Source: Eonycteris spelaea (Eukaryota; Chordata; Mammalia; Chiroptera; Pteropodidae). Taken from it: 64,000 nt of DNA. The notes under the pieces were generated by a model. The model searched no databases. It was given only the letters and a program-made list of their open reading frames with translations, and had not been told where the DNA came from. Positions 13,905-25,610 of this stretch are shown here, piece by piece; positions within the stretch are counted from its first letter, which is position 1; the number at the start of each line of letters is the position of its first letter. A program made the translations under genes and the position numbers. The DNA lies in NCBI GenBank assembly GCA_003508835.1, contig PUFA01000165.1, forward strand, positions 3,749,001 to 3,813,000. The letters run 5' to 3'.

Positions 13905-14535
13905 AATTAAAGATACAGAATTTATACGATGAAATACTATATGCCTTTAAGAAGAATGAGGAACTCTGTGTGAGGATATAAAATGATCTTCAACATATAT
14001 TAAGTGAAAATAGTGAGGAGTAGAATAGTTTACATAAGTGAGCTAACTTTTATATAAGGAAGATAAAAATAAAGATATTGCTTGTATTTTGAAGAAGAAT
14101 GAATGGAAAGAAAACAAGAAAATAGCAAAAGTGACTATTTATAGGACAAGAAACAAGTTGAATTATGGGGGTGATGTTAGGATTTAAATGTTTCATTGAG
14201 TGTCTTTTAATAGTATTTTGATTTTTAACCCTGTTAATATATTACCTTTTGAAAAGATGTGACAGATTTTGGTGTTGGTTACATGAATCTATGCATGTGA
14301 TGAACTTCTATTGACCTATACACCAAAAAAAAAAAAAAAGGGTGCATGTAAAAACTGATAAAATCTAAATGAGGTCTGTAGTTTAGTTAACAGTATTACA
14401 TCAATGTCAATTTTCTGGTTTGGATAATTGTGCTATTGTCATCATCGGGAGAAGTTGGGCAAGGGGTACATGAGAACTCCATTCTATTTTTACAACCATG
14501 TGAACCTAAAATTATTTTAAAAGTAAAAAAAGATC
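13905..14535 (+). mobile_element. L1M LINE 3' end
   Basis: Old L1 3' UTR on the plus strand. Recognised by GACAGATTTTGGTGTTGGTT, an A run after CTATACACC, AGTATTACATCAATGTCAAT, TTTTCTGGTTTGGATAATTG, and a terminal AATTATTTTAAAAGTAAAAA tail. ORF2 is not retained. Confidence 0.75.
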
Positions 14536-15864
14536 AGAAGTTAACAGAGTTAGGTCAGAAGTTCAAGAAATTAGCATTATTGAAAACGGAAATAAAACAT
14601 AACTTCTAATGAAATATGTAGGAAAAAATAATAACTAATATTTGGAAGAAAAAGGGGGGATCTAAATATCAATCCAATAGAAAATTCAGGGCTAGGAAAG
14701 AAAACCAAATGGGCTCATAATGAGACAAATCTCTTTAGAATAAAAGCAACTGCTCTCTATGCCCGTCTTTCCATAGGTCTCCCTTTCTCTTTCCCACTTC
14801 TCTCTTTATATTATTATTTCTTCCTCCTGGCATCCTCTGTTCCATTGTCTTTCTCTGTCATTTTTTTTCTTTTAATCTCTCTTTTTTTCCTTAGTTTTCT
14901 TCCATTGTTATGTTTTTGTCCCTGTCTCTCCATTTCACTACCTCAGCTACAAAATTTTCCATCACTGCCACAATTCCCTCCAATTTCTTTTTTCTATTCC
15001 TTCCAGTCCTTTTCATTTCACACCATTCACTTGACTTCCCCTCTCCCAGCAGATTCTCAGTGTATGGCCTACACAACCATTTGTCCATGGCCAATGATAG
15101 CCCCTCCAGTCCAAATTCTACATGGCTTCTCCCTTCAAGTTGTCCAAATTCACTAATTAGAGATGTTGCATTCTATTTCGAATTTCTGCAAGAAGCATCT
15201 AAGCAGGTCTGCTAAAACTAATGTCCAACTTTGGCTGCTTCTGAGACAGATATGTTTTTGTCTCATTCTTTGTTTATCAGGGACTGTGAACACAGGCTCT
15301 CCAGGGAAGACTGAAGCAAGAACAGACACCTCAGTCTAACAGATGGAAAGGAACTAACAGATAAAAGTACAGGCAAGAAGATCTCCAGGTCCAATAACTA
15401 ATTTAGTCTGAGACGAAACATCTCCATCTTACTTCTGAAGTGTTTAGAATGGGTAATTAATATTGATTGCAAGAAAGTATTTAAATTATAGTAAGTTCTT
15501 ACTGAATGAGAACCAAGATAAAAATAGCAATATTTGAAATGGTGGACTCACTGAGTTTGTTGTAATAATTGATTCAATCAAATATCAGAGTAAATAGAAA
15601 CAAACTTATGAAAAAGAATTTTCAAGGAAGAAAGCAAAAGAAAGAATATGAACATATAGAAATATTCTTAATGTAGAAGACCCCAGAAACCTCAAAAATA
15701 AAATATTATAAAGCCCATTGAGATCAGGAGAGAAAGATCTTGCTGCAAACTTTCTTTTCCATTAGATAATTTTCAAAAGTTACTGATAGTATTACCTATT
15801 CCACTGAGGTTGATATTATCTGTAAGTAAAAGGGTGATACACAAAAATGAATTTCTAATGCAAC
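14536..15864. other. Unassigned sequence with a pyrimidine-rich tract
   Basis: Positions about 14755-15130 are strongly C/T-rich on the plus strand. This creates overlapping Ser/Phe/Leu-rich open frames (14845-15156 and 14910-15215) that look like composition artefacts rather than genes. The remainder is AT-rich and unassigned. Confidence 0.4.
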
Positions 15865-16050
15865 AGTTCCAGCCTTTATTGTCTATCAGAATAACTAGTA
15901 GATGGGGTAAAAGTTAAATAGGCTGTGGCCCACCCTAGGTCTATGGGGTCAGAATCTTCAGGAATTGGGGGAGGAGGTCTGAACTTCTAATTTGTTATAA
16001 ATTTCACCAGGGGTTCAGGATGAAGATTCAGAATTAAGAGTGACTTCTGA
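15865..16050 (-). mobile_element. Possible MER5-like hAT remnant
   Basis: Weak resemblance to a reverse-strand MER5 element (ATCAGAATAACTAGTAGATG, GGCTGTGGCCCACCC, TTCTAATTTGTTATAAATTT). Strongly diverged; it may be another old repeat. Confidence 0.3.
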
Positions 16051-16232
16051 AAACATAAGGCGAAGATTTGATATTCTTGGCCTGCTTAAAAAATGAAGAT
16101 AGGCTTGTTATAGGTCAAAATAGTTCAAACAACCTTAGGTATTGAAAAAGAATGCCCTATGAAAATGGGTATTGGAATAAAAATTAGATTAGATATAGAT
16201 TTACAACTTAGAATAAAGATCAGCATTTGTGA

Positions 16233-16690
16233 AAGAGCCTACCAAGTCCTACAGGGTTTGGCCCCTGCCTACTCCTTCTGTGTCTTTCTGTGTTATTTTC
16301 TGCTCGCTCTCTAACCTCCAGCTATGGGGTCTTACTTTGACTTCTTTGAATGTGCCCATATTCCATGCTACCTCTACCTCAGAGCCTCAGCACATGCTGT
16401 TCCACCTGGAAGGTCCACCCTCCTTTCTCCTGTTGCCTAGTTAGCACTTTTTAATATTTTGAACCTTATTTCAATCGTAGAAGACTTCCTGACCTCTCCA
16501 ATTAGGTCATTCCCTCTCAAAATTCTCCAATAGCACTGCTTTTCCTGCATTTATATGTTACTTAGTATGGTTAAAATTTTCTATTTGGTTATTTGATGAA
16601 CAAGTTTCCCCAGTGATAACAAGGTCCCTAAGGGCAACAGCATGTATGTTTGTTCATAATTATATCCTGAGCACCTAGCACAGTGTCTGT
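16233..16690 (+). mobile_element. L2 LINE 3' end
   Basis: Typical L2 3' region: CCAAGTCCTACAGGGTTTGG, CAGCACATGCTGTTCCACC, GAAGACTTCCTGACCTCTCC, AAGGGCAACAGCATG and GAGCACCTAGCACAGTGTCT. The frame at 16229-16444 lies inside this repeat and is not a gene. Confidence 0.8.
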
Positions 16691-16703
16691 GCATGGAAAA
16701 GGC

Positions 16704-17058
16704 TATGGACTGAGAGTTTGTGTCCCTTCAAAATTTGTACATTGAAACCTAAATCTCCAATATCTTCAGAGTTGGAAACTTTGGAAAGTATTTAGATCAT
16801 AAGGGTAGAACCCTCATGAATGGGAATAGCACCCTTAAGAAGAGACATGAGAGAGAGATTTGTTCTCACTGCTTTCGCTTGTGAGAATACAATGAAATAT
16901 AGCCATCCACAAACCAGGAAAAGGGCCTTCACCAAGAACCTGACTACGCTGGTACCCTGACTTAAGACAACCAGACTCCAAAACTGTGAGAAATAAGTTT
17001 TTGTGATTTAAGCTACCCATTTTCTGGCCTTCTGTTATAGCGACCAGAATTAAGATAG
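16704..17058 (+). mobile_element. MLT1/MST-type MaLR solo LTR
   Basis: Starts TATGGACTGAGAGTTTGTGT. It contains AACCCTCATGAATGGGAATA, ACCAGGAAAAGGGCCTTCAC and CTCCAAAACTGTGAGAAATA, and ends near GTTATAGCGACCAGAATTAA. Close to full length, about 355 bp, directly after the L2 fragment. Confidence 0.88.
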
Positions 17059-18260
17059 CAAACATTCAATAACTGTTAGCTATATTAATATAGAGGCACA
17101 CAGTGAGCAGTTTGTTTTGAAGCAGGAAGTGCTTTTATCTGGGCAAGTCAGTTCAACAGAAAACTAAGAGCAGGTTGGCTGAAAGCCAATGCAGGAGATA
17201 TTTTTGAGTAGATGTCTTTCTGAGCCCTTAAAAATCACTGTTATCTTGTATTCTTTTCAAAGATAAACTGAATACATAAAATTGACTCTTTCTGTGGCTG
17301 CTTAGCATAAAAACACCTAGATGAATTTTCATTAGATTCCAAGGAATTTGAAATTATGTGATATAAATAGAGATTTTAAGTACATAAAACAGAAATTTCA
17401 TTTAGGGGGCTCTTGTAAGCAATAATTCTCTAGAGAGGCCCAAACAAATTTAAAAAGATATCCTTGTGGAGAGACATGTCAAATGTTTTAAAAGGCTTTA
17501 TGGGAACAAGAATTATAAATATCAAATATGATCCCAAAGAACAAGTTTTGAGGGTGGGAGATCCAAATTGCCAGTGCTGATTTGTGCTAGGGATGCAGCT
17601 CGCACAGGACACTGTATAGAGCTGAGTTCCATAATGTAAAGTAGTTATGGTTTATTGATTTCTCCATAATAATTCTCATAAAGATAATGAAGCTTTTTCT
17701 CCAAAACTAGAATTATTTTCATTCCTTATCAATGTAGAATCAGAGCGCTTTGCCTTACATAAGATGATTTTTTTCATGTGTACTGATTTTTGTTCCAAAA
17801 ATAATATGTGTTCTTTGTTCAAAACTGAACTATTGGAGAAGTCCTTGAAGTAAAACAGGAGAGTTTCTCTTCTTTCCATCCCCCTCTGGGGGAATAAATA
17901 GTCTTAACAATTTGATGTGTATCTTTTCAAACACACACACAGACACACACACACACCTCTCATGATGAGCATGTCGTCACTTAAGCTCTTCTTCAAAAAA
18001 ACTTTAAAATCTCTTTTGTTAAAAAAATAAATCTTGAAATCTTATATTCATGATGAAGGCAGTCATTTTCCTAACAAAAGGTATTAAAAAGATTGCTTTA
18101 ACAAAGTACCAACCCACTAAATTCTAACTTTAGGATTTATAATCATCAGTGGAAATAGAGGAAATGATTTTTTTCTGACTCAATAAATGTGAAATATGAT
18201 TCAAAAAATCACTCAATAATTAACTCCATGTCATTTAATTTAAAATATCTTATGTTTACA
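17059..18260. other. Unassigned sequence with a short CA repeat
   Basis: No gene recognised. A short (CA)n run with one GA interruption lies at about 17930-17957. Confidence 0.4.
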
Positions 18261-18264
18261 TTAT

Positions 18265-18470
18265 ATTTTATAGCCCTTTCTCTTACATTATCTTAAATGA
18301 CTCTTACAACAAATTTATGAGTTTAAGGAGCTAGGTAGAGGGGACAAAACTATGGCCCAGAAAAGGTAAGCAAGTTGTACTAAGACACAGTAAATAATGC
18401 AAGAGACAGGATTCAAATCTAGATATTCTGACTTAAAATTCACATTCTTTCCTATAAACCTGGACTATGT
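18265..18470 (-). repeat. MIR SINE, reverse orientation
   Basis: TTATCTTAAATGACTCTTAC, AAACTATGGCCCAGAAAAGG and GACAGGATTCAAATC occur in MIR order. Confidence 0.65.
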
Positions 18471-18474
18471 AAGG

Positions 18475-18920
18475 TTATGGTAGCCACTAGCCACATGTGG
18501 ATATTCTATACTTGAAATATGGCTGTGTAACTTAGGGAAATTTCTAATTTTATTTAATTTAAATGTAAATTTTAAAATGGAAAAATGGAAAATATTTCCT
18601 CTAAACATGACTTGATTGTTTGGCAGAACTGCATTTTACTTTTGCCATTAAAAATTTAACATCAGAATATAGATGCACTGTAGATATAATAGACACATTG
18701 GGTTTCATGACTTGGTATAAAAATAAGAATGCAAGATATCTCAATAAATTTTTATATTGAGTACAGGTTGAAATGATATTTTGGATATGGTAGGTTAAAT
18801 AATATATATTATTATAATTAATTTCATTTTATTTTACTTTTAAAAATGTGACCACATGAAAATTTAAAACTATACATGTGGCTTATCTTGGGTAATGTTT
18901 ATGTGAATTATACTGTCCTA
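18475..18920. mobile_element. Non-autonomous DNA transposon remnant
   Basis: Begins GGTAGCCACTAGCCACATGT and ends near TACATGTGGCTTATCTTGGG and ATTATACTGTCCTA, with an AT-rich middle. This gives inverted-repeat-like ends of the kind seen in MER hAT elements with a GTAGCCACTAGCCACATGTG terminus. The exact family name is not certain. Confidence 0.5.
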
Positions 18921-19435
18921 CTAATTCCCTGACCATTGTGAGACTATAAAATATTACAATTTGAATTTTTTTGTTGTTTATTACATACTTTCACAATTAC
19001 AGATATTCTAAAGCATTCCTTAAAATAAGGAAAGTCCCAAGCAAGAATCAAATCAGAGGCAATTTTCTTAACATGCTGAGAGCATGTTTTGGTAATGTTC
19101 CTCTAAATGTATTTCACTGCAAATGAGCAGAAATCCTAAATCTTAATCGATAGCTTTACAGAGATTCTCTGTGCTTTGATCAAGCTCTGCTTCTTTGTCT
19201 CTTTTGACAAGGTCTGGCTTTCTCCCTGACCTCATTCATAAGAGGGCTGGAAGGAGCAGTCCCTTGGTGGGCCTTTAAATGAAATGAAAAAGACTTTTCC
19301 CACCACAGTTCTCAACCTGAAAATTGCTCTTCAGATCCCCCCCACCCAAAAGTCTCTGAAGACCAACTTCTTTGCCTTGTCTTCCATTCCCACTGAAAAG
19401 CCTGAACCACTAAATAAATACAAATGCTTTTTGAA
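18921..19435. other. Unassigned sequence
   Basis: No gene or repeat identified. A short C run (GATCCCCCCCACCC) lies near 19335-19348. Confidence 0.35.
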
Positions 19436-19439
19436 GAGA

Positions 19440-19640
19440 ATAATAGCTAACATTGATTAAGTCTATGTGCCAAGTAACATGCTATGTCACGTTATATGCA
19501 ATATCTTGTTTAACTCTCACAGAGACCCAAAGATGTAAATGCTACTATTACCCATGGGACTGGGAATGTATATATTGACTATGACCATATATCTGGAAAG
19601 AAGCAAAAATTGGGTTTGAGTCCTTGTTCACCTGATATTG
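19440..19640 (-). repeat. MIR SINE, reverse orientation
   Basis: AATAGCTAACATTGATTAAG, ATGTGCCAAGTAACATGCTA and TGTTTAACTCTCACAGAGAC, followed by CTATTACCCATGG, match the reverse MIR order. Confidence 0.7.
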
Positions 19641-21090
19641 AGTATATACTCTGAACCTCAGTCCACCAAAATAACTGAAGTGGTGATCTACAATGGGAAT
19701 TTTTAATCTGGGTTCTCAGATGAATGTCAAAATAGTTACAAGATCCTGATGTTGCTGCTACATTTTGTTTCCTTTGTAGAAAAGTTCTATAACTTTTATT
19801 ATGCTATTAAATCACTCAGTCAACTAGGAAAGATTAAGCACCTTTGGTCTACTGAGAAGTTAATCTTTCAGTGAACTATTCTAGCTATCAGGTTACAATT
19901 ATCAGCACCAACCTAAGGCATTAAAAAAAGTCATCTTTCTTTTTTTTTTTTAATAACAGCTTAAAGGAAGTACAAGATTGAATATACAGATTTTTGGAAT
20001 TCATGAGAGAGGGTAAGGAAATTACTCAATGAAATGCCTCTAGGTAGGCAAGACTAAATAACTCCACATAGCTACTAATAACTATATATACTTTGGTAAA
20101 CTAAATGTGGTCTAAATATGTTTAATTGGATATTTAGAATATACAACATTTGGTGTAATATGTGTGAAAAAATTACAATAGATGCTTAGGTTGATTTTGG
20201 CTGGTGGAGGAAATGAAAATGAGGGTATATATGACATGAATGAGAATTGAGACCATACTTACCCAAATATAGAAATAATGTTCTCAAGATTTCAAAGGAT
20301 AAATTTCTCTGAAATTTTGCTGAAATCGTTAGAATCCTTACAAAGTTACAGCCAAGGGAATCATGTAACTTCTTAAGAATCTCAAAGAGCTTATTTACCA
20401 TCAAGTACAAACTCTCTGTCCTGGGCATTTTACTTGTTCTCTCATTTCCTGGTGGATCTACCTCCAAGCAGACTGACTACCCTGATTTCCCTAGAAACAA
20501 ATGATGAGTACATACTGTACTCATCTTCTTGTGTACAAATGTAGCTAAACTTTCCAATTAGCTTATCTATTTTAATCCCACACAAATAAAAAGCCATCTC
20601 TTCTAAAATACCTCCATAAATGCCCAAATTCTCCTTGTTCACCTCCCTCAAGAATGGTTTTGCTACCTTATATTTTACCTGTGTTATAGTATTTTCTGCA
20701 TTTGTTTAAAAGTATCTCATTTATGCAGCCACTCCCAAGTATTATATGCTTGACACTGTATTTTCTTCCCACTAGACAAGTAGCTTTTAAGGTAAAGAAA
20801 TGCATTCTATTTCTGTTATTCCTTGTATGGCAGCTGACCCAGGATCTTCTAAATAAACATATACTTACTTGTAAGGAAGCATTCAATCTAGTGGGATTTG
20901 TGGTTTTAGGAACATAATTTAGGAACATTATTTTGGTTTATAATACTTCAAAAATTTTGTAACATGACTCAGATACTTTTTGTGTGGAATGGGCATATTA
21001 TGTTAATTTGAACTACTTTAATGTGTAGATTTTCCTCTCCCTCCACTCCTTCTTTTATATGACTTGTATTCACAAGATTCTTTCAATAGT
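19641..21090. other. Unassigned AT-rich sequence
   Basis: Short open frames on both strands (20186-20467, 20668-20928, 20702-20917) have no recognisable domain. No splice-bounded exon seen. Confidence 0.35.
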
Positions 21091-21094
21091 AGTA

Positions 21095-21330
21095 CTGAGA
21101 GTGATTAAGAGTATGGGTTCTGCAGGCATATAGACTTAGATAAAAATCTACCTCCAACGCTTACTAGCTGTTTGGTGTTGGACATATTACTTGGAGTCTG
21201 TAGGGTTAATTTGTTGTTGTCGTAAAATGAGATCAACAATACTGCCCACCTTATAGAGCTGTTGTGAAGATTAAAGAGCTTAGCACAGCCCTAGGTAACT
21301 AAAAAGCACTCTACATGTGAAAGCTACCAT
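21095..21330 (+). repeat. MIR SINE
   Basis: Near full-length forward MIR: TATGGGTTCTGCAGGCATAT, TTACTAGCTGTTTGGTG, AAAATGAGATCAACAATACT, TAGAGCTGTTGTGAAGATTA and AAAGCACTCTACATG. Confidence 0.85.
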
Positions 21331-21498
21331 ACTGTTCTCTAAAGCACCTTCTAGATCTACTAATTTTCATAGTTATACTGCCAGTTCTGTCTAAGCCTAG
21401 ACAACATCTCATGTTTCATGACTCTGGTTCTAGATATCTTACTGTACTAATATAATAAGAGAAACTTCAATGTGAGTTCCATGTTATTTCAATTGAAT

Positions 21499-21580
21499 AA
21501 ATATATATTAAGCCCGTTTTACTGTCAGATCCAAGAGTCTTTAAAATATATATTAAGCCCAATTTGCTGTCAGGTCCAAG
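21499..21580 (+). repeat. Two-copy imperfect tandem duplication
   Basis: A unit beginning AAATATATATTAAGCCC and ending with a CTGTCAG-TCCAAG block occurs at about 21499-21535 and again at about 21543-21580, with a period near 45 bp and a few mismatches. A local duplication by slippage or unequal repair is the simplest explanation. Confidence 0.75.
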
Positions 21581-21599
21581 GATTTGAGGTGGATGGAGC

Positions 21600-21800
21600 T
21601 AGCATTCCTTCAACATTTTATATAGGCTAGATCCTATTCTAATCCTTTTACATGCATCATTTTTATATGATGTTTATGATGATCCTAAGACTATTATTTT
21701 ATCCATTCTACAGGTGTGAAAAATAAAGTTTGCAAGAATATACAATTATTAAGTGTAGGAAGTAGGTTAGAGCTAAAGAAAAAATGGGAGTTTGTTTTAA
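21600..21800 (-). repeat. MIR fragment, reverse orientation
   Basis: GATCCTATTCTAATCC, ATGATGATCCTAAGACTATT and TTATCCATTCTACAGGTGTG resemble a diverged reverse MIR. Confidence 0.5.
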
Positions 21801-22800
21801 AAAATGGAATTCAATCCATTTTAAGTTGCAGTTTTTAGATTTATCTATTCTCGACATCATGGTTAATAGTGTAATTTCTTTTTATAATTATTTCTCACAT
21901 GCAGATCAAAGGTTACAAATTAATAGTTAAACAAACTAGAGGAATGTGTATTCTTAAAGTAGTAATATGGATATCAATTAGATAGCAAATTAAGTATACC
22001 TTTTGACTTATGTGCAAAAAAGAAAATTACTACAGTATTAAAGAGTTTTTAATTGCTGGGTAGTCAAGTAATTAGGAAGCTGTCAAAGCTTGTTATGTTA
22101 TCTTGTAACAGTTGGTGTTCAGAATATTTCTTGCTACTCCTGTGTGAATGAGATGTGGTTAATATGCAGCTTTAGTCAACAAAGGTTCAGAGGGGACAAT
22201 TTAATTATGACTCTATAACTTCTTAATTTTTAATTATTATGACATGGGGGATCTGCCCTTAAAAAAGGGCAGTTAAAAGACATTTTGCACTCCTATAAGA
22301 TTGCAGAAATAGACAAATTTGAACAAGAAGTAATGTTTACTGGTTGCAGGTTTTTTGAGTACTGAAGTAAGGCAATAGTTTCCAGGGTATGTGTGCCTGT
22401 GTCTGCATGTGTGTTAACATATATTAACATATTAAAGACCAACTTTTCCTAAAGGTTATTCCATGGGACACTAATACTAGTGTTGCAGGATTGTAACATA
22501 TCTTAGAATAATAAATTTGAGATATAATGGGTTAAATAAAGCTAAGGAAATATTTCTTTTAATGTAGAATATCTGAGACTTAAGTAATGTATATAATATA
22601 TCATCAAGGGAGTTAATATATAAAATATCCCAAATTACTTGACTACTTTGCTTTTCTATAATACTTTGAATATTCTCTAGATTATGCAGGTATGATGAAT
22701 AAAAATCCTAAATTTAGGGTGAAAACACCCAGGAGCTCTAATTCTAATACTGGCTTTTTTATCACGAATAAGTCTTGTTGATTCATTTGTTCATCCATTC
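21801..22800. other. Unassigned AT-rich sequence
   Basis: No gene recognised. A small inverted repeat, GCCCTTAAAAAAGGGC (22255-22270), could form a short hairpin. Confidence 0.4.
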
Positions 22801-22804
22801 ATTT

Positions 22805-23230
22805 CCACTTAAGTGAGTTATCTCAAACTTAAGCTGAGCAAAACAGAATTCTTCAATTTGTTCTACAGATCTTTTCTCTTTTTGTCTGCTCACTCATGCT
22901 CAATATTACTATCATTTGGTTGATAGTTGCTTAAGTCAAGAACCAAGTTGATACTCTTGATTTCTGTTTTCTTCTTATCTTGCATCTGTAAAATTTGAAG
23001 GTAACTTCTGTAACATGTCTCAAACCAAACCATTCCCACTATCTTCACTGCTATTACGCAGATCCTAGCCATAATCGTTTCTCACCTGAAATATTGAGGG
23101 AGAATATTCAAAATGTTTTCCCCGCCTCAACTTTTATTCATCTTCCACATAGCAGCCAGAAAAGTCTTTATAAAATATAAACTAATCCATGTTCTTCCAA
23201 GAACTTTTAATGGTTTCTCATGGCTCTCAC
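22805..23230 (+). mobile_element. L2 LINE, ORF2 3' end region
   Basis: Contains L2 text: TTATCTCAAACTTAAGCTGA, CTCTTGATTTCTGTTTTC, CATCTGTAAAATTTGAAGGT, CACTGCTATTACGCAGATCC and CACATAGCAGCCAGAAAAGT, then ACTAATCCATGTTCTTCC. The short frames here (22890-23072, 22995-23180) are decayed LINE sequence. Confidence 0.75.
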
Positions 23231-23725
23231 ACAGACACCAAAATAAATTTTTAATGAATGTATATCTAACTATGAAGGACAAACAGTAAATCTTTTAGGA
23301 AGTAACAATGGATACAACTTCATGTCTTTGGAATAGGGAGAGATTTTTAAGTAGGGTTAACAAAAATGCTAACCATAGTGGAAAAGTTTGATATATTGGA
23401 CTGCATTAAAATTAAGAACTTCTATTTATCAAGACACCATTAAAAGACTGAGAATGCAGCCTATATAGTAGGCTTTTATTAACACATCCAATAGACAAAG
23501 AATTCATATCTACTGCTTATAAAGAATGAATATAAACAACACCTATAATCATATAAAAAATGGAAACAATCCAATAGAGTATGAGCTAGAGACATGAACA
23601 AGACACCTTAAAAGTATACCATTTCTTGACCATGGAAATGGTTATATACTTTTTGATAATTCATTGAGTTATACATTTGTGGTACGTGGTCTCCATTTTT
23701 ATAAATGTGACAAAAATTTACATAC
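23231..23725 (+). mobile_element. L1M LINE, ORF2 end and 3' UTR
   Basis: Decayed L1 ORF2 C-terminal region: TTGGACTGCATTAAAATTAA, GAACTTCTATTTATCAAGAC, ACAATCCAATAGAGTATGAG. It passes into 3' UTR text (TTGATAATTCATTGAGTTAT). It directly adjoins the L2 fragment, so one may have inserted into or beside the other. Confidence 0.7.
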
Positions 23726-25235
23726 CCAAATAAGTCAAGACATGAGTTAACTTCCTTGGAGTCTGAAATAACAACTTAGTTTTAATACTTAGTTATCTCT
23801 ACAATGGTCTTTACAAAGCAAGTCATTTTTCTTGGAAAAGATAGACATATTTCATTTTTTCCCTACAGGGTAGTACTAGCAGAGCATTTTTGAATAAAAA
23901 TTGCTTGATTATATAAAGCCCAAGCTCTCCATATCGTGGAACAGTCATTAATAAGTCATTGAATCTGCCCATACAGTAGCATTTAATACAGATGGAGGGC
24001 TTGCTGTTGTGTTTTGCATAAGATGAATAAACAAAGAATCAAAGAACAAGAAGCATTAATATTTTAAGTATGATATTTAATTTGAAAAACAGGACAGGGA
24101 GATATTAGCATTGAATGCAAATAGGGAAAAATGTCTGGATGAGAAATAGAGAAGAGACATCATTTAAAATGTGGGCTAGGTAAGAATACAAATACAAAAA
24201 CATTTTTGTCTTGCTTGACAAACAGCCACACTAACTCTGTAAATGGTGACATAATCTTCCATGCACCAATTTTCCAGTAAGCATAGCCAATGAAATAGAA
24301 GTTTCCCAGATTCAATCTATATTCTATTTGCCTCATTTCGTTCACCAACTCCTTTAGATTCAACACAAATATGAGCCCGAGGATAGCTCCATCTTAGCAA
24401 TACTGCTTAAAAAAATGATTGTTCTTGTTGTGCCTGTGGCAATGTCAGGGATCACACATGGGCTTAGAACCATGTTCGTTTTGCACTGTGACAGGTGAGC
24501 AGTAGTAAGTGCAAGAAAATTATTACCTCAAGGAGCATATTTTTCAATTTCTGTTAATTTTGAATTAGAAACAGCCATGAACTTTCAACCCTGCAAGGAG
24601 AGGGGAGATCATCCATGACCAAAGAGAAAGAAATGGGAATTAAAAGCAAAGGAGCTTTCAGAAACCAAGGAGAGCCTTTCACTACAGAGAGTCTGCAGTG
24701 GCTCCTATACAGTGACCTGTGAAAATTGGTGTTTAATAAAAAATAAATAAAAGACCGCCAATCCAGAAAGAAAAAAACATTCCTCCTCCCCCCTGTAAAA
24801 AAAAACAAAACCAAAACCTACTACCAAACAAAAATCTTCCAAACATGAGAAGTGTGCCTGGTGAGAGATCTAAAAATGTCCTTCATTCCAAAGAAGTAAG
24901 CAAGTAGGCTTAAATTTCACAAATGGGCTGTGCTTCAGGGCATAGGGAGGGTAGAATAAATAGTTCTGACTGGAAGTGTATGTAGTGTGTGGCACAGGCT
25001 TGGAAACATCCACTATTAAAATCATTTCCTTGAATATATTTTTAATGTACTTGAAATATATATGGAAACATCAGGACGGATCTTTAAAGCCTTTAGCAGG
25101 AGAGAGAATGCAAAGCTTAGCTCCTTGGGTCTGAAGAGTGTTAAATAAAATGGTTTCAGAGTGTGCCCATTAGCTAGGTGTCATGTGATGGACTTCAATG
25201 GGACAGACAGCAAGCAGTGTTTAATGCTCCTGTTC
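23726..25235. other. Unassigned sequence
   Basis: No gene or repeat family recognised. The small minus-strand frames (24160-24366, 24554-24814) lack domains. Confidence 0.35.
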
Positions 25236-25239
25236 CATT

Positions 25240-25294
25240 AAAAACAAAACAAAACAAAACAAAACAACAACAACAAAACAACAACAAAAAAAAC
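25240..25294. repeat. (CAAAA)n / (CAA)n simple repeat
   Basis: A-rich pentamer and trimer repeat, ending in an A run before CCTCCTTGCC. Confidence 0.9.
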
Positions 25295-25309
25295 CTCCTT
25301 GCCTCTTAC

Positions 25310-25610
25310 TGTGATTTTCATGCACAATAACTTCAATTCCAAATGGAGCTCATCTGTTTGCTCGTGGAGCAAGTTGGGGGAGCAGCACAGGTCAGGGCAG
25401 AACAGCTGCCATTAAAACAAAGTGGCTCGATTAGGTTTTCATAGTTAGCAGGTGACGAATGAAGAGCAAAGAGAAAGCTGCCTCGTGTTATAGGACGATA
25501 ATAGGAGCCTCATTTGGACTGCTACACTCCACTTTGGCCGGTGTCAGCTTTTCCATTACACATGCCGCTTTTCAGGAAGGTGATAATTCAATTCAGGAGT
25601 AAGGAAAAAA
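25310..25610. other. Non-repetitive block, possible conserved non-coding element
   Basis: A block of higher sequence complexity between a simple repeat and AT-rich DNA. It holds motifs such as GCTGCCATTAAAACAAAGTG, CACTTTGGCCGGTGTCAG and GATAATTCAATTCAGG, and no repeat signature. It is not coding in any frame. Conservation cannot be judged from one sequence. Confidence 0.25.

Noticed and set aside
14845..15215. Two overlapping Ser/Phe/Pro-rich frames over 100 codons
   Set aside because: They are caused by a C/T-rich tract; both frames and the opposite strand are open together, which is expected of skewed composition.
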